NCBI RefSeq assembly: GCF_000430645.1
Contig: NZ_AUMK01000017.1
Span: 37,605-101,604 of the forward strand
Origin: Aquimarina latercula DSM 2041
Lineage (GTDB): Bacteria; Bacteroidota; Bacteroidia; Flavobacteriales; Flavobacteriaceae
DNA: 64,000 nt
Direction of reading: 5' to 3'
The notes beneath the pieces were generated by a model, which worked only from the letters and a program-made list of their open reading frames with translations, searched no databases and was not told the DNA's origin. A program made the position numbers and the translations under genes. Shown here in pieces: positions 17,753 through 27,415 of the stretch (its first letter is position 1; each line of letters opens with the position of its first letter).

Positions 17753-20700
17753 TTAAAAATTAACATTTAGGTGAAAGTAAAATTGTTGAGAACTAGGAAA
17801 CGGTGTTACCTCTATACCACTGGATAAACCTGCTCCTCCATTTACAGATACCTCTGGATCATAACTACTATAATCTGTAATAGTAAATATGTTCCTTCCT
17901 GATACTCCTAATTTTACACCCTCTACTACTTCTCCAAAAAGTCCTTCTACAATATTGGTAGGAAATCTATAATAAATCGCTGCCTCTCTTAATCTCACAT
18001 ATCCTGCATCTTCTATAAAACGTTCGGCATTGGCTGCCGTTCCAAGTCGAGCTTGTCCTTCTGGAGTTTCCAAATCTGGAGAAGTTTGTCCTAGATCAGT
18101 AAGAAACCTGGATAAGTTTAGGTTTTCTCCTCCTTGCTTCCATTGTAATAAAAAGGAAATATCCAATTGTTTGAATAAAGTGAATTGATTGTTAAAAGCC
18201 ATTTGAAAATCAGGCTCTACATTTCCTACTTGCTGCAAACTTCCTTCTATCGGTCCATCTCCATCAGGATCTATATTTCCTACAATCTGTGTAACTGGTT
18301 GTCCTTCTTCTATAAAAAACGTACCTAAACCTGTTCCAAATCCAGCTCCTGGTTGCGCGAATGCAGGCACATCTAAACGAGTCACTTCGGATCTGTTAAA
18401 ATAAAACTGAATTCCAGTATTCCAATAGAAATTATTACCTCTCCAAACATCTCCTCGTACTGCCAATTCAAGTCCTTGATTCACTAAGTCGGCAAGATTA
18501 GTGGTTTCTGTAGTGAAGCCAGAGGAGGCTGGTACATTTCTAGATAATATCAAATCACTAACTTTTCTATTATAATATGATGCTTCTAAAGAGACTCTAC
18601 TATCTAATATTCCAAGATCCATACCTACTTCAAATTCTGCCGAAGTTTCTGGTTCAATATCCGTATCTCCTCTTGTTCCTACACTAAGACCACCATTGCC
18701 TCCAATATTACTTGGGTTCAATCTTGTGTATATAGAACCAAAAGCTGCAGATGAGCCCGTTTCTCCATAAGCACTTCTTACTTTTAATTGATTGATACCT
18801 TCAACATTCCAAAATTCGAAATTTGCTATATTAATAGCAAGAGAAGCTTTAGGAAAACCATATAACTTGTTTTGATCTCCATTTAATGTGGATTTATCTA
18901 AACGATACCCCAAAGTAGCAATTATTTGATCTTTATAGTTACCTTCTATCTGAGCAAAATATCCAAAATCCTTTTGGTTTGATCTAGTCTGGTCAATCAC
19001 CTGATTTACCGATTGATCTACACTTGTTTGCCCTCCAAATAAATTAGAACCTCTACTATTCACTAAGTTAGCTTGTTGTTCTAAATAACTAACTCCTCCT
19101 TGTGTAGTAAGACCCAAATCACCATTGAGTGCAGTATGATCCCATACGGCAAAAGTTAACAAATTAAATTGAGTAAAATTGTTTCTTCCCTCAGCGACAA
19201 AACCTTCTTGATTACCTACTTGAGCTTGATGGGTCTCTGGTACATATACATATGTTTCATTTGCCAGATAGTCGATACCTCCATTTACTACAAACCTTAC
19301 CTTATCTTTCTCTTTGTTCAATAGTTTAGTAGTAAATTTTACACCTTGTATAAATCTATTATTAGAATCTTCGTTCTTAGCTTGATCTCTTACAAATATT
19401 GGATTCCCAGGATAGTTTGGGTTATTAGGATAGTTCCCATCAGCATCTGGAAATAAATTATTCCAAGGTCTTGTAAATGCTAATGTATACCCAAAACTTA
19501 ATCCTCCTTCATTTTCATTTCCTGTAAAACTTCTACTAGAATTACTTCTTACATAGTTAGAGGATAAAGAAACATCGAAAATGTCCGAGATTTTATGATC
19601 TATATTACTTCGAATAGAAAATCTATCAAAACCTGTCTTTTGGATAATCCCTTCTTCATCACGGTAAGAACCACCTATATAAAATCTAGTTTTATCATTC
19701 CCTCCACTGGCACTTAATTTTGTTTCAGAAATAAAACCTACATTTCCATAAATTTCATCTTCATAATCAATTAATCCACCGTTCTGAATAGCATTATTAA
19801 AAGCAGCAACTTCTGCTTCAGCCGCAGCTCTTGACCTTGCTTCAGCCTCTGGATCATCAGGATTAGGTGTAAAAAATGCATCAAATACACTTGTAGCTGT
19901 CCAAGGGCGCAATCCTAATCTGTTTTGTATAACATTGATCCCTGTATCCTGACTAAATCTAATTTTAGTTTTTCCGCCTTTTCCTTTTTTAGTAGTAATA
20001 ATTACTACCCCAGCATTTGCTCTCGTTCCATAAATTGCTGCAGCAGAAGCCCCTTTTAATATTTCAATATTTTCTATATCATTAGGATCTATATCTGCCA
20101 GTCGGTTTCCAGCATTTTCCTCATTACCTCGATTCGCTCCAGATGCAAAACGAAGCCCTGAAGGTATCTCTACATTATTAATATATACTCCATCTACTAT
20201 AAATAGAGGTTGATTATTTCCGTTAATCGATGATATACCTCTTAACCTTAATGCAGTACCACCACCTGGTGCTCCAGAGGAGGCAGTAATATTAACACCT
20301 GTTACTTTACCATATAATGCACCGTCTACAGTTGTTTGTCCTGTATTACCAACTAGTTCTTCAGAAGATACAGTAGAAACAGCATTAGCAAGATTAGCTC
20401 TTTTTATAGATGAACCTAATCCAGTAACCACAACTTCTTCTAACGACTCAGTAGATTCGCTAATTTGAATTGTGATATTACCAGCTTGAGAAACATCTAC
20501 CATTTTAGTCGAAAAACCAAGAGCAAATACTCTTAATCGTGCCGGTAATGAACCTACGGTAATTGAAAAATTACCATCAATATCACTAGCAGTACCGTTA
20601 TTCGTACCATTCTCTACGATATTTACGAATGGTGCTCCTTCACCGGTACTTTCAATAACTACTTTTCCGGTAATAGTTTCCTGAGCAAAAAGCATGACAG

Positions 20701-20755
20701 GAAAGAAAAACAAGAATAGCAAAAGCCCCTTGCTAGTTTGTGTTTGTTTTTTCAT
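17753..20755 (-). CDS. SusC/RagA-family TonB-dependent transporter
   Basis: 1000-aa outer-membrane transporter. In order: signal peptide (about 1-24), carboxypeptidase-D-regulatory-like domain (about 26-105), a VVVTG segment, TonB plug domain (about 115-245, with VDGVYINN and DIENIEILKGASAAAIYGTRA), and a large C-terminal beta-barrel ending FYFHLNVNF, whose terminal Phe is typical of barrel assembly signals. It imports oligosaccharides, peptides or other large nutrients using TonB energy, with the downstream SusD protein as lid. The pair sits alone between an efflux operon and aspS. A perfect 18-bp palindrome lies about 60 bp upstream of the start. Confidence 0.94.
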   Translation of the reverse strand: MKKQTQTSKGLLLFLFFFPVMLFAQETITGKVVIESTGEGAPFVNIVENGTNNGTASDIDGNFSITVGSLPARLRVFALGFSTKMVDVSQAGNITIQISESTESLEEVVVTGLGSSIKRANLANAVSTVSSEELVGNTGQTTVDGALYGKVTGVNITASSGAPGGGTALRLRGISSINGNNQPLFIVDGVYINNVEIPSGLRFASGANRGNEENAGNRLADIDPNDIENIEILKGASAAAIYGTRANAGVVIITTKKGKGGKTKIRFSQDTGINVIQNRLGLRPWTATSVFDAFFTPNPDDPEAEARSRAAAEAEVAAFNNAIQNGGLIDYEDEIYGNVGFISETKLSASGGNDKTRFYIGGSYRDEEGIIQKTGFDRFSIRSNIDHKISDIFDVSLSSNYVRSNSSRSFTGNENEGGLSFGYTLAFTRPWNNLFPDADGNYPNNPNYPGNPIFVRDQAKNEDSNNRFIQGVKFTTKLLNKEKDKVRFVVNGGIDYLANETYVYVPETHQAQVGNQEGFVAEGRNNFTQFNLLTFAVWDHTALNGDLGLTTQGGVSYLEQQANLVNSRGSNLFGGQTSVDQSVNQVIDQTRSNQKDFGYFAQIEGNYKDQIIATLGYRLDKSTLNGDQNKLYGFPKASLAINIANFEFWNVEGINQLKVRSAYGETGSSAAFGSIYTRLNPSNIGGNGGLSVGTRGDTDIEPETSAEFEVGMDLGILDSRVSLEASYYNRKVSDLILSRNVPASSGFTTETTNLADLVNQGLELAVRGDVWRGNNFYWNTGIQFYFNRSEVTRLDVPAFAQPGAGFGTGLGTFFIEEGQPVTQIVGNIDPDGDGPIEGSLQQVGNVEPDFQMAFNNQFTLFKQLDISFLLQWKQGGENLNLSRFLTDLGQTSPDLETPEGQARLGTAANAERFIEDAGYVRLREAAIYYRFPTNIVEGLFGEVVEGVKLGVSGRNIFTITDYSSYDPEVSVNGGAGLSSGIEVTPFPSSQQFYFHLNVNF

Positions 20756-20814
20756 AATGATTTGTTTATAAGTTTGGTTAAATCTATTAAAACATTCTTA
20801 TAAAAAAAAGTTAA

Positions 20815-20832
20815 AACTAACATATGTTAGTT
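20815..20832. promoter_or_regulatory. perfect 18-bp palindrome upstream of the SusC gene
   Basis: AACTAACATATGTTAGTT reads the same on both strands. It lies 60 bp upstream of the SusC start and about 145 bp before the -7 box of aspS, a position suited to an activator or repressor of the SusCD pair. No known regulator is recognised. Confidence 0.45.
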
Positions 20833-20975
20833 CAGAAAACAATGATTATCAATAAGTTATAAGCTTAAACCGTAAATATTATACAGTAAACACGTAGTCC
20901 TTTTTTTAGATAAACTATTAATAATTATACTATTCATTTTCAGAGAAACTCAATTACAATTAATATTAAACTTCT

Positions 20976-20983
20976 TATTTTTG
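20976..20983 (+). promoter_or_regulatory. -7 promoter box of aspS
   Basis: TATTTTTG matches the Bacteroidota TAnnTTTG consensus exactly, 18 nt before the aspS ATG, implying a short leader. The -33 element is not clear. Confidence 0.5.
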
Positions 20984-21001
20984 CAGCCTTAACAAACAAC
21001 T

Positions 21002-22750
21002 ATGTATAGAAGTCATTCTTGTGGTGAATTACGCACCTCCGATATCAATAAAGAAGTAACCTTATCTGGATGGGTCCAAAAAGTAAGAGACAAAGGATTT
21101 ATGATATGGGTAGACCTAAGAGATCGTTATGGAATAACGCAACTAATCTTTGATGAAGAACGCACATCTTCGGATGTTATGGAGCATGCAAAAACTCTTG
21201 GGAGAGAATTTGTAATACAAGTCAAAGGAACTATAATAGAACGAGAATCTAAAAATCCAAATATCCCTACTGGTGATATCGAGATTTTAGTGCAAGAATT
21301 GCAAATTTTAAATGAAGCATTAGTTCCACCTTTTACCATTGAAGATGAAACTGATGGAGGTGAAGATATCAGAATGAAGTATAGATATCTTGATATAAGA
21401 AGAAACCCTGTAAAAAATAGCCTGATGTTTCGTCATCAAGTTGCTATGAAAGTTCGTAACTATTTATCAGAAGATGGTTTTATAGAGGTAGAAACGCCTT
21501 ATTTGATAAAATCAACCCCAGAAGGAGCTAGAGATTTTGTTGTTCCATCTCGTATGAATGAAGGTCAATTTTATGCTTTACCTCAATCTCCGCAGACTTT
21601 TAAGCAACTATTGATGGTTGGGGGAATGGATAAATATTTTCAGATTGTAAAATGTTTTAGAGATGAAGATTTAAGAGCTGATAGACAACCAGAGTTTACT
21701 CAGATTGACTGCGAAATGGCATTTGTTGAACAAGAGGATATTCTTACTATTTTTGAAGGACTTACTCGTCATTTAATTAAAGACATTAAAGGTCAGGACA
21801 TTACTGATTTTCCAAGAATGACTTATGACGAAGCCATGAGAACGTATGGTAATGATAAGCCAGATATCCGTTTTGGAATGAAATTCGGAGAACTAAATAA
21901 AGTAGCTCAACATAAAGAATTCAAAGTTTTTAATGATGCCGAATTAGTAGTTGCAATTGCTGTACCCGGAGGAGCTTCTTATACTAGAAAAGAAATTGAC
22001 AAACTAATAGATTGGGTAAAACGTCCACAAGTAGGAGCACTAGGAATGGTGTATGTAAAATGTAATGAAAATGGAAGTTACAAATCATCCGTGGATAAAT
22101 TTTATGACCAATCTGATTTATCCAAGTGGGCAGAAACTACTGGTGCAAAACCTGGAGATCTTATTTGTGTACTATCAGGGCAAGCAACTAAAGTACGAGG
22201 ACAGTTAAGTGCATTAAGAATGGAACTGGCAGAAAGATTAGGATTAAGAAATCCTGAGGAATTTGCTCCATTATGGGTAGTTGATTTCCCTCTTTTAGAA
22301 TGGGATGAAGATACAGAACGATATCATGCAATGCATCACCCCTTTACATCTCCAAAACCAGAAGACATACCTCTTTTAGATACTAAACCAGGTGATGTTA
22401 GAGCAAATGCTTATGATCTGGTATTAAATGGTAACGAAATTGGTGGTGGATCTATCCGTATTCATGATAAAGAAACGCAAGCATTAATGTTTGACCATCT
22501 AGGTTTTACTCCCGAAGAAGCAAAAGAACAATTTGGTTTCTTAATGGATGCCTTTCAATATGGAGCTCCTCCACACGGAGGAATAGCTTTTGGATTTGAT
22601 AGATTGGTAGCGATACTTGGAGGTCAGGAAACCATTAGAGATTTTATTGCTTTCCCTAAAAATAATAGTGGTCGAGACGTAATGATAGACGCTCCTGCTA
22701 ATATTGATCAAGAACAACTCAAGGAATTAAACATAAAACTAGATTTATAA
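21002..22750 (+). CDS. aspS: aspartyl-tRNA synthetase
   Basis: 582-aa class II synthetase that charges tRNA-Asp. It shows an N-terminal OB-fold anticodon-binding domain (about 1-105, [26 protein letters not shown]), class II motif 1 around the [20 protein letters not shown] block, motif 2 ([18 protein letters not shown]), the bacterial GAD insertion (about 290-420), and motif 3 ([15 protein letters not shown]). The length and the GAD insertion are typical of the bacterial type. An exact -7 promoter box lies 18 nt upstream and a strong terminator follows, so it is a single-gene unit. Confidence 0.97.
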   Translation: MYRSHSCGELRTSDINKEVTLSGWVQKVRDKGFMIWVDLRDRYGITQLIFDEERTSSDVMEHAKTLGREFVIQVKGTIIERESKNPNIPTGDIEILVQELQILNEALVPPFTIEDETDGGEDIRMKYRYLDIRRNPVKNSLMFRHQVAMKVRNYLSEDGFIEVETPYLIKSTPEGARDFVVPSRMNEGQFYALPQSPQTFKQLLMVGGMDKYFQIVKCFRDEDLRADRQPEFTQIDCEMAFVEQEDILTIFEGLTRHLIKDIKGQDITDFPRMTYDEAMRTYGNDKPDIRFGMKFGELNKVAQHKEFKVFNDAELVVAIAVPGGASYTRKEIDKLIDWVKRPQVGALGMVYVKCNENGSYKSSVDKFYDQSDLSKWAETTGAKPGDLICVLSGQATKVRGQLSALRMELAERLGLRNPEEFAPLWVVDFPLLEWDEDTERYHAMHHPFTSPKPEDIPLLDTKPGDVRANAYDLVLNGNEIGGGSIRIHDKETQALMFDHLGFTPEEAKEQFGFLMDAFQYGAPPHGGIAFGFDRLVAILGGQETIRDFIAFPKNNSGRDVMIDAPANIDQEQLKELNIKLDL

Positions 22751-22758
22751 AATAAAAC

Positions 22759-22783
22759 ATCCCGCCGAAAGCGGGATTTTTTA
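22759..22783 (+). terminator. terminator of aspS
   Basis: ATCCCGC/GCGGGAT stem (22759-22765, 22771-22777), loop CGAAA, then a T run. Confidence 0.9.
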
Positions 22784-22815
22784 TTACCTTTAATCTAAAC
22801 CTTGAATATCCATAG

Positions 22816-24600
22816 ATGCCAGCTAAAAAAAAGACGCTACTACATAGGTTTTTGATTTGGCGATATCGTCATATCTCCAATAAAAACTTTGTTCTTATTT
22901 TAAGTGTTTTTGTTGGTTTTTGTGCTGGTCTCATTTCTCTTTTACTTAAGAACATTACACACCTAATACAGGTAGTTTTGGAAAGTGATATTATCTCATG
23001 GCAAACATCTTTTTATTTTATTATTCCAATGATTGGGCTCCTGATCGTTTACATTATTACAAAATTTATAGTCAAAAAGAGTGTAAAATCTGCTATTCCA
23101 ATGATTTTATATTCTCTTTCTAAAAAAGATGGAAAAATAAAACCATTAAGTGGTTACTTACCACTCCTTCTATCTCCTATTACTGTAGGTTTTGGAGGTT
23201 CTGTAGGATTACTTGGCCCAGCTGTGGGCTCGGGTTCTACATTAAGTTCAAATCTTAGCTCATTATTTAAGTTAGACACCAAAACGCGTTTTTTATTAAT
23301 TGGATGTGCTGCTGCAGGAGCGATTTCCGCTGTTTTTAAATCTCCTCTTGCCGGTTTAGTATTTGCCGTAGAAGTATTTAGTCTTGACCTTACCTTAACT
23401 TCATTATTACCATTATTATTTGCTTCCGTTTCATCGATTATCACTTCTTATTTCTTTTTAGGAGATGAAGTATTGTTCAGTTTTGATGTTCTAGAAAAAT
23501 TTGATATTTACGATACTCCTTTTTACATTATTCTCGGAATTGGAACAGCAGTTGCTTCTATTTATTTTACTAAAATGTACTTCGGAATTCTTCATTTTTT
23601 CGATCGTTTTCCTAAAAAAATTCATCGTTTACTTATTGGTGGTTTTGCTATTGGTATCATGCTATATTTTATTCCACCACTTTATGGTGAAGGATTAAGT
23701 TTTATTAATGATCTTTTAAATGGAAATCACCTTGCAGCTATTGGAAATACTCCTTTTGATACCATGACAGACAACATCTGGATGATCATTGCTTTGCTTA
23801 CAGGTATAACAATTTTTAAAGCAATTGCGATGACGGCAACATTTGGTGCTGGTGGTTCTGGAGGGATTATAATCCCCACTATGGTAATGGGAAGCGCATT
23901 AGGCAATGTAGTCTCCAAAATAATCAATAATCTCGGTATTGGTATTCAAGTATCCGAAGCCAATTTTACTTTATTAGGAATGGCTGGCCTTATAGCCGGT
24001 GTATTACACGCTCCTCTTACTTCTATTTTTCTTATAGCTGAAATTACTTCTAGTTATGAATTATTTGTACCATTGATGATTACAACAGCTATATCATTCA
24101 TTATTTCAAAAAATAGTATCGAGCATAATATTTATACAAGAGAGCTTGCAGAACAAGGGTTATTACTTACACACGATAAAGATCAAACCGTTCTTACGCT
24201 TATGAAATTAGATGATTGTATCGAAACTAACTTCATTCCTGTTAATCCTGAACATACTTTAAAACATCTACTCAGTGAAGCTGTTGCTAAATCCAATAGA
24301 AATTTATTTCCTGTTGTTGATGAATCTAATACTTTATTAGGGATTGTAAAATTAGATAATATCAGGGATATTATGTTTGATATTTCTCTGTACCATAAAA
24401 CTACCGTTGCTATGTTGATGACCCAACTAGAAACTATGATTGTTTATGAAGAGGACGATGCAAAAACTGCAATGCGGAAATTTCAAGACACTGGGGCTTG
24501 GAATCTTCCTGTAGTTAAAAACGGAAGGTATTATGGCTTTATTTCCAAATCAAAATTATTAACCGCTTATCGAAGAAAACTTATTAATTTCACTAGATAA
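22816..24600 (+). CDS. CLC-family chloride channel/transporter with CBS pair, gating glutamate absent
   Basis: 594 aa: a CLC membrane domain (about 20-440) followed by two CBS domains (about 465-585). Recognised by GGSVGLLGPAVG, the APLAGLVFAVEV block, GAGGSGGIIIP and the helix Q pattern (LIAEITSSYELFVPLM). In the selectivity-filter motif normally written G(K/R)EGP, this protein has GLLGP (131-135), so the external gating glutamate is Leu133. At the internal proton-glutamate site, residue 187 is Val after Glu186. Loss of both points to channel-like rather than proton-antiport behaviour; this is an inference from known CLC biology. The CBS pair may sense nucleotides. It stands alone between aspS and the amylase gene, with terminators on both sides. 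Confidence 0.92.
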   Translation: MPAKKKTLLHRFLIWRYRHISNKNFVLILSVFVGFCAGLISLLLKNITHLIQVVLESDIISWQTSFYFIIPMIGLLIVYIITKFIVKKSVKSAIPMILYSLSKKDGKIKPLSGYLPLLLSPITVGFGGSVGLLGPAVGSGSTLSSNLSSLFKLDTKTRFLLIGCAAAGAISAVFKSPLAGLVFAVEVFSLDLTLTSLLPLLFASVSSIITSYFFLGDEVLFSFDVLEKFDIYDTPFYIILGIGTAVASIYFTKMYFGILHFFDRFPKKIHRLLIGGFAIGIMLYFIPPLYGEGLSFINDLLNGNHLAAIGNTPFDTMTDNIWMIIALLTGITIFKAIAMTATFGAGGSGGIIIPTMVMGSALGNVVSKIINNLGIGIQVSEANFTLLGMAGLIAGVLHAPLTSIFLIAEITSSYELFVPLMITTAISFIISKNSIEHNIYTRELAEQGLLLTHDKDQTVLTLMKLDDCIETNFIPVNPEHTLKHLLSEAVAKSNRNLFPVVDESNTLLGIVKLDNIRDIMFDISLYHKTTVAMLMTQLETMIVYEEDDAKTAMRKFQDTGAWNLPVVKNGRYYGFISKSKLLTAYRRKLINFTR

Positions 24601-24631
24601 ATACCTTTTCAAAGAATTTAGATAATAAAAT

Positions 24632-24664
24632 AAATCCCACTAAGATAAATTCTTAGTGGGATTT
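24632..24664. terminator. bidirectional terminator between CLC and amylase genes
   Basis: Perfect 14-bp stem AAATCCCACTAAGA/TCTTAGTGGGATTT (24632-24645, 24651-24664) with loop TAAAT, between convergent genes. Confidence 0.85.
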
Positions 24665-24685
24665 AAACATCAAAAAAAAGAGATG

Positions 24686-26635
24686 TTATTTTTTGATTAA
24701 TTGGACAATTTCATTCCGTCCATCCAAAATTATTTTTATCAAATACATTCCTTGAACCAGATTAGGTGTTTCTATACTAATAATATTCTCTTGAACCTCT
24801 ACTCCATCATTACTCATTACCTTTTTTCCTAGAATATTATATATTTCTACTTGCACATCTTTTAATCTTACATTAGTCATTTGAAAAGAAATTTTTACAG
24901 AGTTTGTAAAAGGATTTGGCCAAACTTTTGCAAAAGCTAGATTTGGTAAATCAATCGTATCTACTCCTAAAGTTTGAGAAATAGGCTCGCTAATTAATAC
25001 CAATCCAAAACTTGTTCCAAAACTAACGGTACCATTGGTAACTGTTCCTAACGATCCAGAAAAGTAATCTTGTAATTCTGTTCCGTCTTCCCACATCCCA
25101 AATACATCCAAAACTCCAGTAAAGTCATTATCATTACCCGTGTAGACAAGAGCTTTATCCTGAAAGCCATTTTTATCATATTCTCTCTTAAAAGTATAAG
25201 GAGTGTCTTGTAGTTTTGTATGTTTTCCTGCTCCTACAGAAATATGTTCTCTTCTAAACTTACCAATTTTCTGATAATGTGTTAATGTTAGCGAAGCAAC
25301 AGAATTCGGATTAGTAAGTTCATCAAAATTCATATTAGAGCGTAATGTAGCATCTCCTGTAGCACCACCACCTGGAGTAAGTGTTCTAGCAGTTTCATCT
25401 CCATAATATATCTGTGCTGGCCCTGGTGTTAATAATAATTTGGTACCAGCTTCAAAAGTCTTTTGTCTATTCCTATCAAACACTTCTTCAGTATCATGAT
25501 TGGTTAAAAAATTCATTGCACTTTTTCCTTCTCCTAATTGATTTTGTAATAGATTATCATATCTACTAAAAATACTTTCCAAACCTTCATCCGCATTAAA
25601 CCTAAACTCGAAATTGATTAAGTTTGCAAACCCATTGTTATAATAATCTACATTAAAACCATCTCCTGTAAAATTTCTTCCCATTGTGGGAGCATTATAA
25701 TTAAAGACTTCTCCAGTCATCCAAAAATCAAGATCGTCTAACTTTTTGCTAGGGTTGTTAGTTTTCCATTCTCTTAAAGCAATGATACCTTCTGCCTCCA
25801 ACTCTTTCCATACAGCTTCTTCTACGTGTTTTACAGTATCTACTCTAAAACCATCTACTCCATATTTTCTAACATAATCTGTGAGCCATTTAATGATATA
25901 ACTTCTTGGAGATCTAGATTTACCTGTTCTATTAAAAAAATCATTCAGTTCATTTTCTTCTCGTTCTCTTCTCCCTTCTTGATTCCATTTCTCTAATAAC
26001 CAATTTGGCAAGCTTACATTATCATTAGAATCAGTTCTAATGTCTGGTAAGTTATCTACTAGCTCACAAGGTATTGTACCATTAGGACCTTGAAAATTAC
26101 AATCAGGATCTCTTCGCACCCACTCATCCGGCCATGATTGATTTTGATCTGTACTTGTGTCAGGGCCAACATGATTCAATACAACATCTAACAAAACTCT
26201 AATTCCATGCTCGTGCGCAGTATCTACAAAAGTTCCAAAAAGAGCATTGGTTCCTAAGTTTGCATCTATATTGGTCCAGTCTTTTGCCCAATATCCATGA
26301 AAACCGTATCCGGCTCCTGGAACAGATCCATAAATATTTTCAATTGGCGGTGTAATCCATAGAGCATTTACGCCAAGGTCATCAAAATATCCTTCTTCTA
26401 TTTTATTAATTAAGCCTAATAAGTCTCCTCCTTCGTAATTTCTTAGTGGCGGTCCATCTTGTGGTCGACTATAAGAAATATCATTAGAAGGATCACCATT
26501 TTCAAAACGATCCGTAAGAACAAAATATACTGTTGCGTTTTCCCATACAAATGGCAAATCCCTTTCTGATTGTGCATAACTAGCGCTGTAGAAATACAGC
26601 ATTAAAGTTACTGCAATTAGTAAACTCTTTTTCAT
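24686..26635 (-). CDS. secreted GH13 alpha-amylase with T9SS sorting tail
   Basis: 649 aa with signal peptide (cleavage after SASYAQ). The GH13 barrel is shown by DVVLNHVG (region I), GFRVDTVKHV with nucleophile Asp266 (region II), the acid/base Glu309 in TGEVF (region III), and TNHD with Asp381 (region IV). It should cleave alpha-1,4-glucosidic bonds in starch or glycogen outside the cell. The last roughly 80 residues (VWPNPFTNSVKISF ... QGMYLIKIILDG ... LIKK) form a type A T9SS sorting domain. The gene is monocistronic with its own terminator. Two palindromes lie in its upstream region (26668-26677, 26695-26710). No maltose transporter or SusR-type regulator adjoins it. Confidence 0.94.
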   Translation of the reverse strand: MKKSLLIAVTLMLYFYSASYAQSERDLPFVWENATVYFVLTDRFENGDPSNDISYSRPQDGPPLRNYEGGDLLGLINKIEEGYFDDLGVNALWITPPIENIYGSVPGAGYGFHGYWAKDWTNIDANLGTNALFGTFVDTAHEHGIRVLLDVVLNHVGPDTSTDQNQSWPDEWVRRDPDCNFQGPNGTIPCELVDNLPDIRTDSNDNVSLPNWLLEKWNQEGRREREENELNDFFNRTGKSRSPRSYIIKWLTDYVRKYGVDGFRVDTVKHVEEAVWKELEAEGIIALREWKTNNPSKKLDDLDFWMTGEVFNYNAPTMGRNFTGDGFNVDYYNNGFANLINFEFRFNADEGLESIFSRYDNLLQNQLGEGKSAMNFLTNHDTEEVFDRNRQKTFEAGTKLLLTPGPAQIYYGDETARTLTPGGGATGDATLRSNMNFDELTNPNSVASLTLTHYQKIGKFRREHISVGAGKHTKLQDTPYTFKREYDKNGFQDKALVYTGNDNDFTGVLDVFGMWEDGTELQDYFSGSLGTVTNGTVSFGTSFGLVLISEPISQTLGVDTIDLPNLAFAKVWPNPFTNSVKISFQMTNVRLKDVQVEIYNILGKKVMSNDGVEVQENIISIETPNLVQGMYLIKIILDGRNEIVQLIKK

Positions 26636-26694
26636 TGTGTGATTTTTTAAGTTTTGTTTGTGTTTGATATACGTATAAGTTTAATTTGTTGAGG

Positions 26695-26710
26695 TCTAAA
26701 AGCTTTTAGA
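26695..26710. promoter_or_regulatory. perfect 16-bp palindrome upstream of the amylase gene
   Basis: TCTAAAAGCTTTTAGA lies 60 bp upstream of the amylase start; a second palindrome, TATACGTATA, lies between it and the gene at 26668-26677. Possible operators of a sugar-responsive regulator; no regulator is encoded nearby. Confidence 0.4.
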
Positions 26711-26828
26711 GCGCATTTAAACCTTAGATCTTAGAAAACGTATGTTTTATAAAACTATTAGATGATTTTTTTACGAAAACCTTTGATTGTTAATAAATTG
26801 TACTTAAATCACCAAAAAAAACTCTTAG

Positions 26829-27086
26829 ATGAAATATGTTATTAGAATATTATTCATTGCAGTAGTCGCCCTAGTCGCTATTGGTTATTATCATAAAAAC
26901 TCTGGAGATCATCTTACAGGAGACAAATGGGTTGGTCTCGGAATCTTAGGTGCTTCCTTTATATTAATGCCTTTATTCATATATCACAGATGGAAAGATA
27001 AAAAGGTTAAAGATTATATGTTAACTGAAGAAAACCTTCAAAAAATGAGAGATCACGGTAAAGAGGAAAAAACTGACAAAAACTAA
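26829..27086 (+). CDS. small two-helix membrane protein
   Basis: 85 aa. Two hydrophobic segments, about 4-22 (VIRILFIAVVALVAIGYY) and 38-58 (LGILGASFILMPLFIYH), then a highly charged tail (RWKDKKVKDYMLTEENLQK...). No family recognised. It is 83 bp upstream of the cold-shock gene on the same strand, but the cold-shock gene appears to have its own promoter. Function unknown. Confidence 0.65.
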   Translation: MKYVIRILFIAVVALVAIGYYHKNSGDHLTGDKWVGLGILGASFILMPLFIYHRWKDKKVKDYMLTEENLQKMRDHGKEEKTDKN

Positions 27087-27123
27087 AATTATGCAAATAT
27101 TTACATTTTAATAACAAATCTTT

Positions 27124-27150
27124 TTGCATTAAAAGTTACCTTTATGTTTC
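27124..27150 (+). promoter_or_regulatory. promoter of the cold-shock gene
   Basis: TTG at 27124-27126 and TATGTTTC at 27143-27150 match the -33/-7 flavobacterial layout with 16-bp spacing (last base C instead of G), 20 nt before the ATG. Confidence 0.5.
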
Positions 27151-27169
27151 ATAATATTATCTTATTACA

Positions 27170-27367
27170 ATGGAAGGAACAGTAAAATTTTTCAATGAAT
27201 CTAAAGGTTACGGGTTCATTACCAACGATGAAACAGGAAAGGACATCTTTGTACACGCTTCAGGATTAAATGGTGAAGCGCTTAATGAAGGTGACAAAGT
27301 AGAGTATGAAGAAGAAGAAGGAAGAAAAGGAATTATTGCAGCTCAGGTTCGCGTAATTCATGGTTAA
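27170..27367 (+). CDS. cold-shock domain protein
   Basis: 65-aa single OB-fold protein of the CspA family that binds single-stranded RNA or DNA and melts RNA secondary structure. Both nucleic-acid-binding motifs are present: KGYGFI (RNP1, about residues 13-18) and DIFVHAS (RNP2, about 25-31). Full length for the family. It has its own promoter-like box and a strong terminator, so it is expressed as a single-gene unit. Confidence 0.95.
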   Translation: MEGTVKFFNESKGYGFITNDETGKDIFVHASGLNGEALNEGDKVEYEEEEGRKGIIAAQVRVIHG

Positions 27368-27390
27368 GATAAAAAACTTCTAAGTTTCAT

Positions 27391-27415
27391 AGGCGCTAAT
27401 CATAGCGCCTTTTTT
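27391..27415 (+). terminator. terminator of the cold-shock gene
   Basis: AGGCGCTA/TAGCGCCT stem (27391-27398, 27403-27410), loop ATCA, followed by T5, overlapping the stop of the convergent gene. Confidence 0.88.
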
